Shown here: positions 54,119-62,894 of the stretch, in pieces
Numbering within the stretch: position 1 is the first letter of the stretch
Layout of the letters: each line of letters starts with the position of its first letter
Source: Verrucomicrobiales bacterium
GTDB taxonomy: Bacteria; Verrucomicrobiota; Verrucomicrobiia; Verrucomicrobiales; DEV007
Reading direction: 5' to 3'
Assembly: GCA_029213265.1 (NCBI GenBank)
Contig: JARGNG010000023.1
Coordinates: 1 to 64,000, forward strand
Length of the DNA: 64,000 bases
The notes under the pieces: model-generated
The model's input: the letters and a program-made list of their open reading frames with translations, nothing else
Told to the model about the DNA's origin: nothing
The model's database searches: none
Made by a program: the position numbers and the translations under genes

Positions 54119-54622
54119 TCAAACGCCGGAACTGAGCTGGCGACGATACTCGTAAAGAGCCATCGCGGTCGCGGAAGACACATTAAAGCTGTGTGGCAAC
54201 CCGTAGACAGGAATCTCGACCACATCGTCTAACAGAGCCAGAATCTCCTCATTCAATCCGAGACGTTCGTTGCCCACGACGAGAACTGTCTTTGCCGCAA
54301 ACTGATAGGAATTCAGATCCTGAGAATTTGTGGTCTGCTCGAGTCCGACGAGTCGATATCCGCTCTTTTTCAGTTTTCGAAGCACGGGTGCGAGTGTCCT
54401 GTGAATTTCCACGGAGAGCTCGTCAGCACCGTCCCGGGCGATTTTGCTGATCAACTTCGCATCGCCCGTCAGGATCAGCCTCGATATCCCGCTGGCACTG
54501 GCAGTACGGGCAATTCCGGAGAGGTTCACGTTGCTCCGCATCGGAACGCAGGCGACGACGAGTTCCTGATCGGTGGAAAGCGTAGAACGGAGTTTGTGCC
54601 GCTGATGTTCATGAAGCGGCAT
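54119..54622 (-). CDS. TrmH/SpoU-family RNA 2'-O-methyltransferase
   Basis: 167 residues from the ATG at 54622 (MPLHEHQRHKLRS); a TTG at 54652 followed by gaggtgaac is possible but would read the SD-like bases as codons. The SpoU motifs are clear: motif 1 NVNLSGIARTASASGI, motif 2 VLVVGNERLGLNEEIL and motif 3 VEIPVYGLPHSFNVSSATAMALYEY, which form the trefoil knot SAM site. Length without an N-terminal substrate domain matches small TrmH-like methylases. The target (tRNA or rRNA) cannot be told from sequence. Confidence 0.92.
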   Translation of the reverse strand: MPLHEHQRHKLRSTLSTDQELVVACVPMRSNVNLSGIARTASASGISRLILTGDAKLISKIARDGADELSVEIHRTLAPVLRKLKKSGYRLVGLEQTTNSQDLNSYQFAAKTVLVVGNERLGLNEEILALLDDVVEIPVYGLPHSFNVSSATAMALYEYRRQLSSGV

Positions 54623-54716
54623 AGGAGTGGACGCGAGTGAGTTCACCTCCAATTTGGAGCAAAAGCCTGCGAAGTCGATCCCGAATTCGGACCACCTCGC
54701 TTTTCACCCTCGTGCC

Positions 54717-55322
54717 TTACCCGCCCCGTAGCACTGCCATCCGCTGCTGCAACTCCTCGTATTTTTTCCGAGCCATCTCCAGTGATTTCCGGAACGGCTC
54801 GATCACTCGTTCCTGCTCCTTGATCTGGCCTTCCAACTTCCTCGCTTCGCCTGCGTGATCGACAAAGATCGACTTTCCATTGACGCGCTCGACACGAATT
54901 CCGCCGGAGCGCTGCCCCGACTGTCGCATACGAGCCGCCTGCAGTTTCGTGCGCAGCTCATACAGAGGTTGTGAATGCCTTGCTAAATCAGATTCGAGGC
55001 TGCGAATCCCGGCAAGTTGCGCTTCCAGCATCTTGGCAAGCCGGGCGACCTGTTCTGCCTGCTGCTTCGACGAGATCGGCGGGGACGGCTCGACCGGATT
55101 TTTCGGTGGATCGACGACCAGCATTTCCCCGATTGGTTCCGGGGCCGGTGAATCCTGAAAGGGATCGGTGGGAGCTTTCGATCCGATCTCTTCCGGTTTT
55201 TCTTCCGGCAGCTCCCCTGAACGGTCCGAGCGAAGCATTGGCTTTTTGCATCCGGCAAAAAAAACGAGAGTCAGGAAAAATCCTGCCGTCACCAACTTTC
55301 TCACTCTCTGACCTGCCGCCAT
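54717..55322 (-). CDS. Lipoprotein with coiled-coil region, function unknown
   Basis: 201 residues. The N-terminus is a lipoprotein signal: positive stretch (GQRVRKL), hydrophobic core (VTAGFFLTLVFF) and lipobox AGC with Cys25 as the lipidated residue. The middle is proline- and glutamate-rich (DPFQDSPAPEPIGE). The C-terminal half is helical with coiled-coil character (QQAEQVARLAKMLEAQLAGIRSLESDLARHSQPL and EGQIKEQERVIEPFRKSLEMARKKYEELQQRM). No family is recognised. It lies on the same strand as the DUF6288 gene that ends upstream of it, with a gap of about 215 bases. Confidence 0.78.
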   Translation of the reverse strand: MAAGQRVRKLVTAGFFLTLVFFAGCKKPMLRSDRSGELPEEKPEEIGSKAPTDPFQDSPAPEPIGEMLVVDPPKNPVEPSPPISSKQQAEQVARLAKMLEAQLAGIRSLESDLARHSQPLYELRTKLQAARMRQSGQRSGGIRVERVNGKSIFVDHAGEARKLEGQIKEQERVIEPFRKSLEMARKKYEELQQRMAVLRGG

Positions 55323-55538
55323 TTACTTCTGAAATACTACCAGTTCAGGTTACGAAGCTCCGAAGAAATTCGGATATATCCAGGCTCATTGCCTTCCCCT
55401 GCTCTTATCTGGAATTGTACAAAATCCAAGATACGCAGGCAATCCCGAATAAAGAGGGTGCTCCTCCCGTTCGCAGTCCGAGGTCGGGAGCGGAGGACGT
55501 GAACTCACACAGGCGGGTTACCCTTTCCAACGGAAGCA

Positions 55539-57980
55539 CTACTCGGAGGGCAATGGCTTGAGCGACTCACTTTCCGGGGCCTCTGTGATCATTTGGTAAA
55601 CCGCGAGGAGTTCCTCATAGCGTTTCGCCATGTTCTTGTTATGCCTTCGGTTCTCCGGCTCCAGCACGACAAATTTCGGATGTTCCCCGAGAACGCGACC
55701 AAACTCCCGGATCTTTGGAAGGAGAGGTTTGGCGCTGCCTCCGTATTCCCGCAATGCGGCAAGGCATCCCTGGAAGCGCCGGTCGGCACCCCACCGGTCC
55801 AGCTCGATCAAATCAATACACAGGGGCAGACCCTCCGCGATTCGATGCTCCGCGAGAATGCTGAGGCCCTCCATTCGAATCCCATCGGAGAACATGACTC
55901 CACTCGGTGCCGGTTCGACGACCGCTTCGAAAACGGCAGGAAGCATGGGTTCGATTTCCTCAGGCGAAAGCTGACTGTAGACCGTCTTCAAAGAGCCTCG
56001 AGCCCGGCCGTCCTGGTTTTTCAACACGGCCCGGGCCGCTTTTCGTACCAGCTCCCGATCCACTGTCCCGAGCGACTTTCCCATGAGTCCATTGCGCTGA
56101 TCGAACAAAGCAAATGCGAGATAGCGCTGGAGGTATCCGCGACCATCGTCAGGATGAGGAGGCTCTGCGACGAGATCGAGCAAAGTCGGGATGGCAACAC
56201 GAGCCGGCTCACCGATTCCGGCGAGCGCTTCCGCCACCTGCGCCTTGAGCCAGTAGTCATCACCTTCTAACAAACGCATCAATGCTTCGACTCCATCGGC
56301 ACCGCGCCGGCCGAGCTGTTCGAATGCCGCGCAAGCTCCGTATTGGGCGTTGGCATCCCCGGCCTGCGCCATTTTGATGAGAGCCGGAACGATCTCGGAA
56401 TCCTGCCCTTCCCTGGCTGCAATCGCGATGGCGGCACGTTCGCGGATTACGGGAGACCAACTACTCAGGTTTCCGAGCAATTCATTCACCGGGCGCAGGT
56501 TATACGATTCCGATTTTCCTGCCGGCATCCAACCACGCCCCTCCGTGATCAAATGGATTGCCTCTTCTCTTGTGATCGCCGGAGCGGCACTCGGCCTCGC
56601 ACCGGTAAACCGAATCTTCTTTCGCCCGAGCGAGTATCCCAGCAAATACGCCCCGCTACAGTCCCAACCGCGGTAGGAGTGCTCCCCTCCCGTCGCTCCC
56701 GGCTTCCCGAGGAAATCAAACTGGCCGTCCCAGGTACGCGCAAGATCGAGCAACCACGCTGATTCCCCGACCCAAGCGCCGGTTGCTTCCGGACCAGAGC
56801 GGGAAATGCCCGGCAAAGCCCAGAGCATGTTAAAAAAGTTTCCGGTATGACCGGACTCCCGTTCGATCCCGTAGGACGAAGTTCCCATCCGGCTGAAAAA
56901 GGAGGCTGCCTCCCCGTTTCCAAGAAAATCAAACATCACCGCAGCGGCGGACGCTTTTCCGTTGTCATCATGCATCTGCAACCATGGGTGGTGGTCCCCG
57001 TAGGGAATGGCACCACGACCGACATAGAATTCGAGAAATTGCCTGCTCTTTTCGATCGCCTTGTCGATCTCAGGATCATCGACTCCCGCCTCTTTCGCCA
57101 CGAGAAGGGAGGTCGTGAGACTCAGGCCAACTTGATTCATGGCCCCGTAGCCACGCAGGATTCCGTTGTGTTCATAGGCAAATCGATGCCCCCAGGTGCC
57201 AACATGACTTTGCCCTAATGCGATTTCGTAACTCAATCGGTTCATGGTCGACCGAACGGATTCGTCCCCGGTTGCGAGCAGATATTCCCCGAGAAAAAGA
57301 TTCACCCAGCCAGCGGCCCAGGAGTGCAGATCGTCTTCGCGTATCTCCCATTCGGAGGCCCATTTGGCTTCCTCTTTGACAAGGGGCATATACTTCTCCT
57401 CTCCACTGGCAAGAAGGGCCATTGCATTCAGCGCACGCACAATAGGGTGACGGCGTTTCCCATCCGGATTTTTCAACTGGTTCGCAATGGCCTCGCAGCC
57501 ATTCGTGAAAATGCGCTGCGACTTCTCACATTCGTAGGGGGCCGTCCCCGAGTAACGACCGAGCACCGGAATCTGAATTTCCACATTCTCGGTCTTGCCG
57601 TCCCGCCAACGAGTCAATGGGAGCAAACCAACTTCCGCCTCTGCCGAAGTAATGGCTCTGGCAAGGGCAATGCGGGCGTCGCTTTCAAACGATTTTCCAT
57701 TGAGCCCCAGAATGACATCATCTTTCGCGAGAACTCCATCCGCCGGCGATCCTTTGGCGACCTCCGTGATCAGAATCTGACGACTGGCAGTCGATTCCCC
57801 TTTCCAGGCATAGACCCAACCGCGGGCGCCGGTCGGACCCAGATTCCAGTCATGAGGAGCATCACGCTCCAATCGCACGCCCTTAGTAAAGTCAGGAATG
57901 GGCGGAGGCTCTGCCGCGATACCAGAATCGGCAACGACGAAAAGGAGGAGTGAAAGGCAAAGAACCAGGCGAATGGACAT
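55539..57980 (-). CDS. Exported DUF6288 protein with PDZ-like domain and HEAT-like repeats
   Basis: 813 residues with signal peptide MSIRLVLCLSLLLFVVADSGIAA. The order is a DUF6288 N-terminal block (RDAPHDWNLGPTGARGWVYAW), a PDZ-like domain at about 65-120 (ILITEVAKGSPADGVLAKDDVILGLNGKSFE), a central alpha-toroid-like region (HEWEIREDDLHSWAAGWVNLFLGEYLLATGD and IPYGDHHPWLQMHDDNGKAS) and C-terminal HEAT-like repeats (MAQAGDANAQYGACAAFEQLGRRG). This matches uncharacterised DUF6288 proteins of Verrucomicrobiota. The exact function is not known. A possible leaderless-type promoter (ttgctc-17-ttataa on the minus strand) ends 6 bases before the ATG. Confidence 0.82.
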   Translation of the reverse strand: MSIRLVLCLSLLLFVVADSGIAAEPPPIPDFTKGVRLERDAPHDWNLGPTGARGWVYAWKGESTASRQILITEVAKGSPADGVLAKDDVILGLNGKSFESDARIALARAITSAEAEVGLLPLTRWRDGKTENVEIQIPVLGRYSGTAPYECEKSQRIFTNGCEAIANQLKNPDGKRRHPIVRALNAMALLASGEEKYMPLVKEEAKWASEWEIREDDLHSWAAGWVNLFLGEYLLATGDESVRSTMNRLSYEIALGQSHVGTWGHRFAYEHNGILRGYGAMNQVGLSLTTSLLVAKEAGVDDPEIDKAIEKSRQFLEFYVGRGAIPYGDHHPWLQMHDDNGKASAAAVMFDFLGNGEAASFFSRMGTSSYGIERESGHTGNFFNMLWALPGISRSGPEATGAWVGESAWLLDLARTWDGQFDFLGKPGATGGEHSYRGWDCSGAYLLGYSLGRKKIRFTGARPSAAPAITREEAIHLITEGRGWMPAGKSESYNLRPVNELLGNLSSWSPVIRERAAIAIAAREGQDSEIVPALIKMAQAGDANAQYGACAAFEQLGRRGADGVEALMRLLEGDDYWLKAQVAEALAGIGEPARVAIPTLLDLVAEPPHPDDGRGYLQRYLAFALFDQRNGLMGKSLGTVDRELVRKAARAVLKNQDGRARGSLKTVYSQLSPEEIEPMLPAVFEAVVEPAPSGVMFSDGIRMEGLSILAEHRIAEGLPLCIDLIELDRWGADRRFQGCLAALREYGGSAKPLLPKIREFGRVLGEHPKFVVLEPENRRHNKNMAKRYEELLAVYQMITEAPESESLKPLPSE

Positions 57981-57984
57981 ACGG

Positions 57985-58014
57985 TCTTATAATATATTCC
58001 ACCAGCCTGGAGCA
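57985..58014 (-). promoter_or_regulatory. Candidate sigma-70-like promoter very close to the DUF6288 start
   Basis: On the minus strand, ttgctc and ttataa are 17 bases apart and the -10-like element ends about 6 bases before the DUF6288 ATG at 57980. If real, transcription would begin at or next to the start codon, giving a leaderless or near-leaderless message. The match is imperfect and the sequence is AT-rich, so confidence is low. Confidence 0.25.
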
Positions 58015-58099
58015 ATGACATAAACTGCTTTCAGGACGGAATACGAGTCGCCGAGAGGGCTCTTCACGCCCCCCACAAAGCGACCGCCGCTGCGAATCC

Positions 58100-58738
58100 T
58101 CAACCAGTCGCAGCAACTGCTGCCCGAATCCCGTCGATCAGCATCTGAATACCAATAACAGCGAGGATTAATCCCATGATCCGACTGATAACCATGATGA
58201 AATTTTGCCCTAAAAATTTCGTAACGACGTTTCCTGAAACGAAACAGAAGAAGGTCATGAGGCATACCAGAGAAAAGGATAGGATTACCGCTAAAAGATG
58301 TTTAAAGCCTCCATCAGCCGCGTAATTCATAGCCGTGACGAGCGTCCCCGGTCCTGCCAGAATCGGCATAGCCAGAGGCGACACTGCCATTCCAAGAGTC
58401 GCATCACCACTCTTCTCAAGATGCTCATCGCTCGGCTTTTGAACACTGGAATGGTTTCCATGGAGAAGATTATATCCAACAAGTCCCACCAGAATTCCCC
58501 CTGCTACCTTAAAGGCATAGAGCGTGATACCGAAAAAATTGAGAACGGCATTCCCGAGCAATGCGAAAACCGAAACAATGATAAAGGTCAGGATCAATGA
58601 GTTCAATGCCAGTTGACGCGTCGTGCGACCGTCCATCCCCTCGGTCAAACCCAGAAATACAGGGGTATTCGCCAGCGGATTCATAATCGCAAAAAATGCC
58701 GCAAAAACGGTTCCGAAAAAAATGAAGTCAGGATTCAT
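58100..58738 (-). CDS. MarC-family membrane protein
   Basis: 212 residues with six hydrophobic segments, the UPF0056/MarC layout: FFGTVFAAFFAIMNPLANTPVFLGLT, LALNSLILTFIIVSVFALLGNAVLNFFG, AFKVAGGILVGLVGYNLLHG, PLAMPILAGPGTLVTAMNYA, LLAVILSFSLVCLMTFFCFVSG and the last helix MGLILAVIGIQMLIDGIRAAV. The PLANTPVFLGLT and AMPILAGPG patterns are diagnostic. MarC proteins were once linked to antibiotic resistance, but that was not upheld; a transport role is suspected. It starts 57 bases downstream of the ion-channel gene on the same strand. Confidence 0.92.
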   Translation of the reverse strand: MNPDFIFFGTVFAAFFAIMNPLANTPVFLGLTEGMDGRTTRQLALNSLILTFIIVSVFALLGNAVLNFFGITLYAFKVAGGILVGLVGYNLLHGNHSSVQKPSDEHLEKSGDATLGMAVSPLAMPILAGPGTLVTAMNYAADGGFKHLLAVILSFSLVCLMTFFCFVSGNVVTKFLGQNFIMVISRIMGLILAVIGIQMLIDGIRAAVAATG

Positions 58739-58795
58739 GTTATCTTTTTCCCATCATTGTCGGAAATTCGAGCGATTGAAAGAGAAAGAATGCGC

Positions 58796-59794
58796 TTAGA
58801 AAAGGCTTAGCACTGCAACAACAAGGAACATCGCCGGTGCCAGAAACCGCATCGATCGGTTGATCCGGCGCGCGAGCGCTTCCTTGTCTTTCTCGACCAG
58901 GCTGGAAGTGACCACGACTTCCACGAGGCTCACGAAAACAAGAACCGAAGACCCCAGGATAAACCAATCCAGTCGGGTCAGATAAGCAATTTTGGGCAAA
59001 CTCGCCCCGATTGCAAAGCGGTATGCGGTCAAGGTAAGCATCGCCGTCACAGAGACGCTGATTCTGGGGCCCATTTGGGAAGACGGGATCCAGAACACGA
59101 TCCACGACATGCAGATGATCAGGAACAGCGGAAGGATGACGTTGATGAAATAGTAGCGTGAATTGCGTTTCATCGTAATCGTGGCCTCAAAAGTAGGAAT
59201 GCTTCGCTCTCCGGCCATTACCGGGCGGTTGCTCGTTTCTGATTTCCAATCAACCATCGCCCAGTCGGATATTGAAAAGTTATTGTTGGTCCGCGAAGGG
59301 GAGTCCGCATCTTCCTTCAATACAATCGCACCTTCCTCATGACCCGGCGAAACGAGAGTGACCCGCAAGGCCTGGGTGTCAAAAGGGAAGTCAATCAGTT
59401 GGAGTGGTTGGGAAAACTGCCCCCACGCCCTTTGCATAATATTTACGCTTCCGTCGGCAGAGATCTCAGCGTCTTCCGGAAAGGTCGTCTGAATGCGCTG
59501 ACGATTCAGAATTTGAAATCCGGGGTGCCAGATGTCTGACAGGTCCTTTGTGATCTGCCCTTTTCCCTCATGCTTCAGCCTGTCATCCTCCCATTCCGCC
59601 TGAAAAGCAATATCTGCGGTGAACGATTGCTCAACCCCCCTAATCTGCTCAATGTTCAGGATGATCATTCGGACGCTTACTTCAATGGGGACGCCCTCCG
59701 GAGAAGGACGGGAAGTAAGATCCAACTCGTCCGCCTGAACTGCGACGTCTGACTGAAGAAAAATCGCGAATGCAAAGAACCACGCTCGAATCAT
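58796..59794 (-). CDS. Bacterial pentameric ligand-gated ion channel (GLIC/ELIC type)
   Basis: 332 residues with signal peptide (MIRAWFFAFAIFLQSDVAVQA). The extracellular domain (about 22-211) has the pLGIC strand pattern: VSVRMIILNIEQIRGVEQSFTADIAFQAEWED, DIWHPGFQILN and the conserved FPFDTQALRVTLVS of the loop before M1, here without the eukaryotic Cys pair. Four membrane helices follow: M1 about 213-236 (FINVILPLFLIICMSWIVFWI), pore-lining M2 about 241-262 (MGPRISVSVTAMLTLTAYRFAIG), M3 about 276-300 and M4 about 316-332. The M2-M3 loop SLPKIAYLTRLD resembles GLIC. It likely forms a cation or anion channel gated by pH or a small ligand. Directly upstream of MarC. Confidence 0.9.
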   Translation of the reverse strand: MIRAWFFAFAIFLQSDVAVQADELDLTSRPSPEGVPIEVSVRMIILNIEQIRGVEQSFTADIAFQAEWEDDRLKHEGKGQITKDLSDIWHPGFQILNRQRIQTTFPEDAEISADGSVNIMQRAWGQFSQPLQLIDFPFDTQALRVTLVSPGHEEGAIVLKEDADSPSRTNNNFSISDWAMVDWKSETSNRPVMAGERSIPTFEATITMKRNSRYYFINVILPLFLIICMSWIVFWIPSSQMGPRISVSVTAMLTLTAYRFAIGASLPKIAYLTRLDWFILGSSVLVFVSLVEVVVTSSLVEKDKEALARRINRSMRFLAPAMFLVVAVLSLF

Positions 59795-59917
59795 AGTAAA
59801 GAAACTACGAGTCGGCAGAAGGCAAACAAGACGAAAGTCGTTCGAAATGAAAAAGAAAATCCCGCCGCACCTGATTCCGCAATTTGATCAAACCCGCAAA
59901 CGGGTGAAGCTATCGCA

Positions 59918-61342
59918 ATGACGAAACGTTTTCTTTCCCTGGTTCTCGCCTTCCTCTGCGGCAGTTTTCTGACTTTCGGTCAGGAGCGCAAACCCAACGT
60001 CCTCCTCCTCATGGCAGACGACCTCAATACCGCGTTGAGCGGATTCGGTCATCCGCAGTGCAAAACCCCGCAACTCGATGAACTGGCAAAGCGGGGCATT
60101 CGCTTTGAAAACATGCACTGCCAGTATCCCGTCTGTGGGGCGTCCCGCGCCTCCATGATGACCGGGCTGTATCCCTACACCAACGGCATGCTCGGAAATA
60201 CCGGCAACCTTCGGGAGAATCTTCCGGACGTCGTGACGATGTCCCAGCTCTTCCGAAACCATGACTACCTCGCAGGGCGGGTCAGCAAAATCTACCACAT
60301 GGGAATCCCCCCGGAAATCCTCGCCGGAACGGCCGATCACGACGACCCTCCGTCCTGGGATGAAACGGTCAATATCAAAGCCCTGGAGCAAAACGCTCCG
60401 GGCGTGAGAACGGAGTGGTCGCCCGGAGACAAGGGGTCACAAACTTTTACCGGAGTCGAAGCATCAACCGGAGATCTCGAGCACGCTGATGGGATGGCGG
60501 CTGAGGCGGCCATCGAATTTCTGAAGCAGAATCAGGAGAGACCGTTTTTCCTCGGCTGCGGCTTCGTCCGCCCTCATGTTCCGCTGGTCGCCCCCTCGAA
60601 GTATTTCGACATCTACGACCGCGAGGCCATGATTGCTCCCGTTGTTCCCGAGGGTGATCTCGATGATGTGCCGGGAATCATCCGCGATTACAAATCCATT
60701 TCCCGATATGGAGTCACGCCCGAACTGCACAAAGGCCTGCTGGAAGCCTACTACGCGAGCATCTCCTACATGGATGCCCAGGTTGGCCGGATTCTCGACA
60801 CCCTCGATGAACTGGGCCTGAGTGAAAACACCATTGTCATCTTTTCGAGTGACCATGGGTATCTGTTAGGTCATCACAACAAATTTCAGAAGCAGCACCT
60901 CTTCGAGGAGGCCACCCGAGTTCCCTTCATTCTCAGTGTTCCCTGGATGAAGGACACTCACGGGGAAGCAACCGGCCATCTCACGGAACTGATCGATCTC
61001 TATCCCACTGTCGCCGAACTCGCAGGATTGACGCCACCAAAAGGCCTGCCCGGAACCAGCCTCATTCCGCTGCTCAAGAATCCGTCTACCGACAAATGGA
61101 GCAAGGATCTTGTTTTTACGATCAGCCGGAGCGGAGGGGAATCGATTCGCACCGCAGACTGGCGCTTCACCCACTGGGGATTCGGTAAAAAAGGCGAAGA
61201 GCTTTTCGACCGGAAAAATGATCCGGGGGAATTCACGAACCTCGCAAAAAATCCCGAATACGCGGCCAAGCGGAAAGAACTGAAAGCCCTTCTCGAAGCG
61301 AAGCGGGACGAAGCCGGTTACGATCCTGCTATCTATCAGTAG
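59918..61342 (+). CDS. Exported sulfatase, iduronate-2-sulfatase-like
   Basis: 474 residues with signal peptide MTKRFLSLVLAFLCGSFLTFGQ. The metal motif LLMADDLNTALSGFGH and active-site motif CGASR (Cys73, with Ala in place of the usual Pro) are in place, followed by ASMMTGLYPYTNGM, GCGFVRPHVPLVAPSKYFD and FSSDHGYLLGHHNKFQKQHLFEEATRVPF. These match iduronate-2-sulfatase-like choline-sulfatase/IdsA-type enzymes, which commonly have the C-x-A-x-R variant. The C-terminus is the ordinary sulfatase tail (LFDRKNDPGEFTNLAKNP). It is divergent from the ion-channel gene, whose start is 123 bases away. Confidence 0.94.
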   Translation: MTKRFLSLVLAFLCGSFLTFGQERKPNVLLLMADDLNTALSGFGHPQCKTPQLDELAKRGIRFENMHCQYPVCGASRASMMTGLYPYTNGMLGNTGNLRENLPDVVTMSQLFRNHDYLAGRVSKIYHMGIPPEILAGTADHDDPPSWDETVNIKALEQNAPGVRTEWSPGDKGSQTFTGVEASTGDLEHADGMAAEAAIEFLKQNQERPFFLGCGFVRPHVPLVAPSKYFDIYDREAMIAPVVPEGDLDDVPGIIRDYKSISRYGVTPELHKGLLEAYYASISYMDAQVGRILDTLDELGLSENTIVIFSSDHGYLLGHHNKFQKQHLFEEATRVPFILSVPWMKDTHGEATGHLTELIDLYPTVAELAGLTPPKGLPGTSLIPLLKNPSTDKWSKDLVFTISRSGGESIRTADWRFTHWGFGKKGEELFDRKNDPGEFTNLAKNPEYAAKRKELKALLEAKRDEAGYDPAIYQ

Positions 61343-61436
61343 CAGATCGATCCGAATTCGAGACGCCCCACCGGGAATCGTCGGAAAATTGACTTCCCCA
61401 GGTGTTGCCATTTCCCCGGAGACGTAATCCTTTTCC

Positions 61437-61889
61437 ATGATCACTGACATTCTCGTTCGCTACCTGCATTTCGTTTCCTTGATTCTGCTACTCGCGGCGG
61501 TGCTCGGTCAGCACCTGCTCCTGCGAAAGCAAATGACGAGAGGCGAAATCGCACGCGTCCAGCGGCTCGATATCCTCTATGCGGTAACCGTGATCATTGT
61601 TCTGCTCACCGGGTTTGCTCAATGGCTCTGGATCGGGAAACCGGCTCAGTTCTATTCCTCCAATCCCGTCTTCCATGTGAAGATTACCCTTTTCCTCCTC
61701 GTCGGGGTCATCTCGATTTATCCGAGCGTCTTTCTCGGAAAGCAGAAGAAAGGCGATCCTGAAGAAACCATCGCAATTCCCGGGGGCCTGATCTGGTGCG
61801 TTAGGATCGAGCTTCTTCTGCTTTTTGCGATGCCACTCCTCGCGACTCTCATCGCAAGAGGCATCGGAATCCCAGTCGTCAGCGAATGA
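61437..61889 (+). CDS. DUF2214-type membrane protein
   Basis: 150 residues with four membrane segments: YLHFVSLILLLAAVLGQHLLL, LDILYAVTVIIVLLTGFAQWLW, HVKITLFLLVGVISIYPSVFLGKQ and RIELLLLFAMPLLATLIARGIG. The conserved early HF and the HVK motif before the third helix match DUF2214. Its function is unknown. The stop codon overlaps the start of the hydrolase gene (atga at 61886-61889), so the two are almost certainly translated from one message. Confidence 0.82.
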   Translation: MITDILVRYLHFVSLILLLAAVLGQHLLLRKQMTRGEIARVQRLDILYAVTVIIVLLTGFAQWLWIGKPAQFYSSNPVFHVKITLFLLVGVISIYPSVFLGKQKKGDPEETIAIPGGLIWCVRIELLLLFAMPLLATLIARGIGIPVVSE

Positions 61890-62770
61890 GCCTGGTTCGC
61901 CTTGCCCCTCTGGTTCCCTTCGAGGAAGCCGTTGCGGAGATTCCCCCGGAAAACTTCGTCGAGATCGACGGCCAGCGGGTCTTTGCTCACGATATCGGAT
62001 CCGGTCCGCCCATCATCCTCCTGCATGGCTTCGCTTCCACGTCGCATTCTTTCCGGGAACTCTTTGGAGACCTTGCCAGCGAATACCGGCTCATTGGAAT
62101 CGACCTGAACGGATTCGGGAACACGGAGCGACCGAAAAATCCAAAGGCCTACCGGATCGAGGAGCAGGCTTCCGTGATTGCCAAAGTGCTGGAAAAGAAG
62201 GGAATTGATCGGGCGGTTGTGCTGGGGCATTCCTATGGCGCCGCGGTCTCCGCCGTCCTTTCCGCGAAGATTCCTGAAGTGGTTTCCCGGGTCATTTTGA
62301 TTTGCCCTCCTTCTGAATTTGCCGAAAAACCGCCCTGGTATTTGCGCAACGCGATTGGAATGCACTCCGCCTATTTCATGATTCGGGCCCTTTTGACGAA
62401 TGGGGACAAATTCAAAAAGGTCTCTGGACAGGCTGTCTACGTGGATGGCGTTCTCACCGATGAACTGGCCGAATTGTATCGCAAGTCGATGCTGGTAGAG
62501 GGGCTCAAGGAAGCCTGCTTTGGGTACGGGAAAACCTTTGCCACAGGCACCACTGATTGGATTCGGTACGGAGGAATCGTCCAGCCGGCTCTCGTTATAG
62601 CCGGGGATCAGGACCAGGTCGTTTCCGTGGACGGCTGCCGGAAAGTCGCTGAGAAAATCCCCTCCTCTAAACTGATGGTCATCTCAGAGTGTGGTCACTG
62701 TCCGCCCGAAGAGCGCCCCCAGGAAGTCCTCGCATCTCTCCGGAAATTTCTTGCGGGCGGAATTGACTAG
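61886..62770 (+). CDS. Alpha/beta-hydrolase fold protein translationally coupled to DUF2214
   Basis: 294 residues. Canonical markers: IILLHGFASTSHSFREL (oxyanion loop), IGIDLNGFGNTERP, nucleophile elbow VLGHSYGAAVSAV, acid in VIAGDQDQVVSVD and histidine in SECGHCPPEERP. The order fits serine hydrolases of the epoxide-hydrolase/haloperoxidase/C-C-hydrolase group; no signal peptide is visible. The atga overlap with the upstream membrane protein indicates an operon. Substrate unknown. Confidence 0.9.
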   Translation: MSLVRLAPLVPFEEAVAEIPPENFVEIDGQRVFAHDIGSGPPIILLHGFASTSHSFRELFGDLASEYRLIGIDLNGFGNTERPKNPKAYRIEEQASVIAKVLEKKGIDRAVVLGHSYGAAVSAVLSAKIPEVVSRVILICPPSEFAEKPPWYLRNAIGMHSAYFMIRALLTNGDKFKKVSGQAVYVDGVLTDELAELYRKSMLVEGLKEACFGYGKTFATGTTDWIRYGGIVQPALVIAGDQDQVVSVDGCRKVAEKIPSSKLMVISECGHCPPEERPQEVLASLRKFLAGGID

Positions 62771-62838
62771 AGTCCAGCCGCTGTCATTGCCGATTCCCTC
62801 CCCTCGAATCCCTTCGAATTCATCGTCTTACTGCATTA

Positions 62839-62857
62839 CTATGCAAGATACGCATAG
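62839..62857. promoter_or_regulatory. Inverted repeat upstream of katG, candidate operator
   Basis: ctatgc-aagatac-gcatag is a perfect 6-bp inverted repeat with a 7-base spacer; including the flanking bases (tta...caa) it extends to 8 of 9 matching pairs. It lies about 110 bases before the katG start and just upstream of the candidate promoter. The layout suggests binding of a dimeric regulator, for example a peroxide-responsive one, but the regulator is not identified. Confidence 0.4.
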
Positions 62858-62894
62858 CAACCTTCCCTCAATTTCATTGGATGCATTTCCAAAT

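Noticed and set aside
53715-54122. 135-codon minus-strand frame in the 53.5-54.1 kb gap
   Set aside because: No family features or start signal, and it overlaps the propeller remnant in a different frame.
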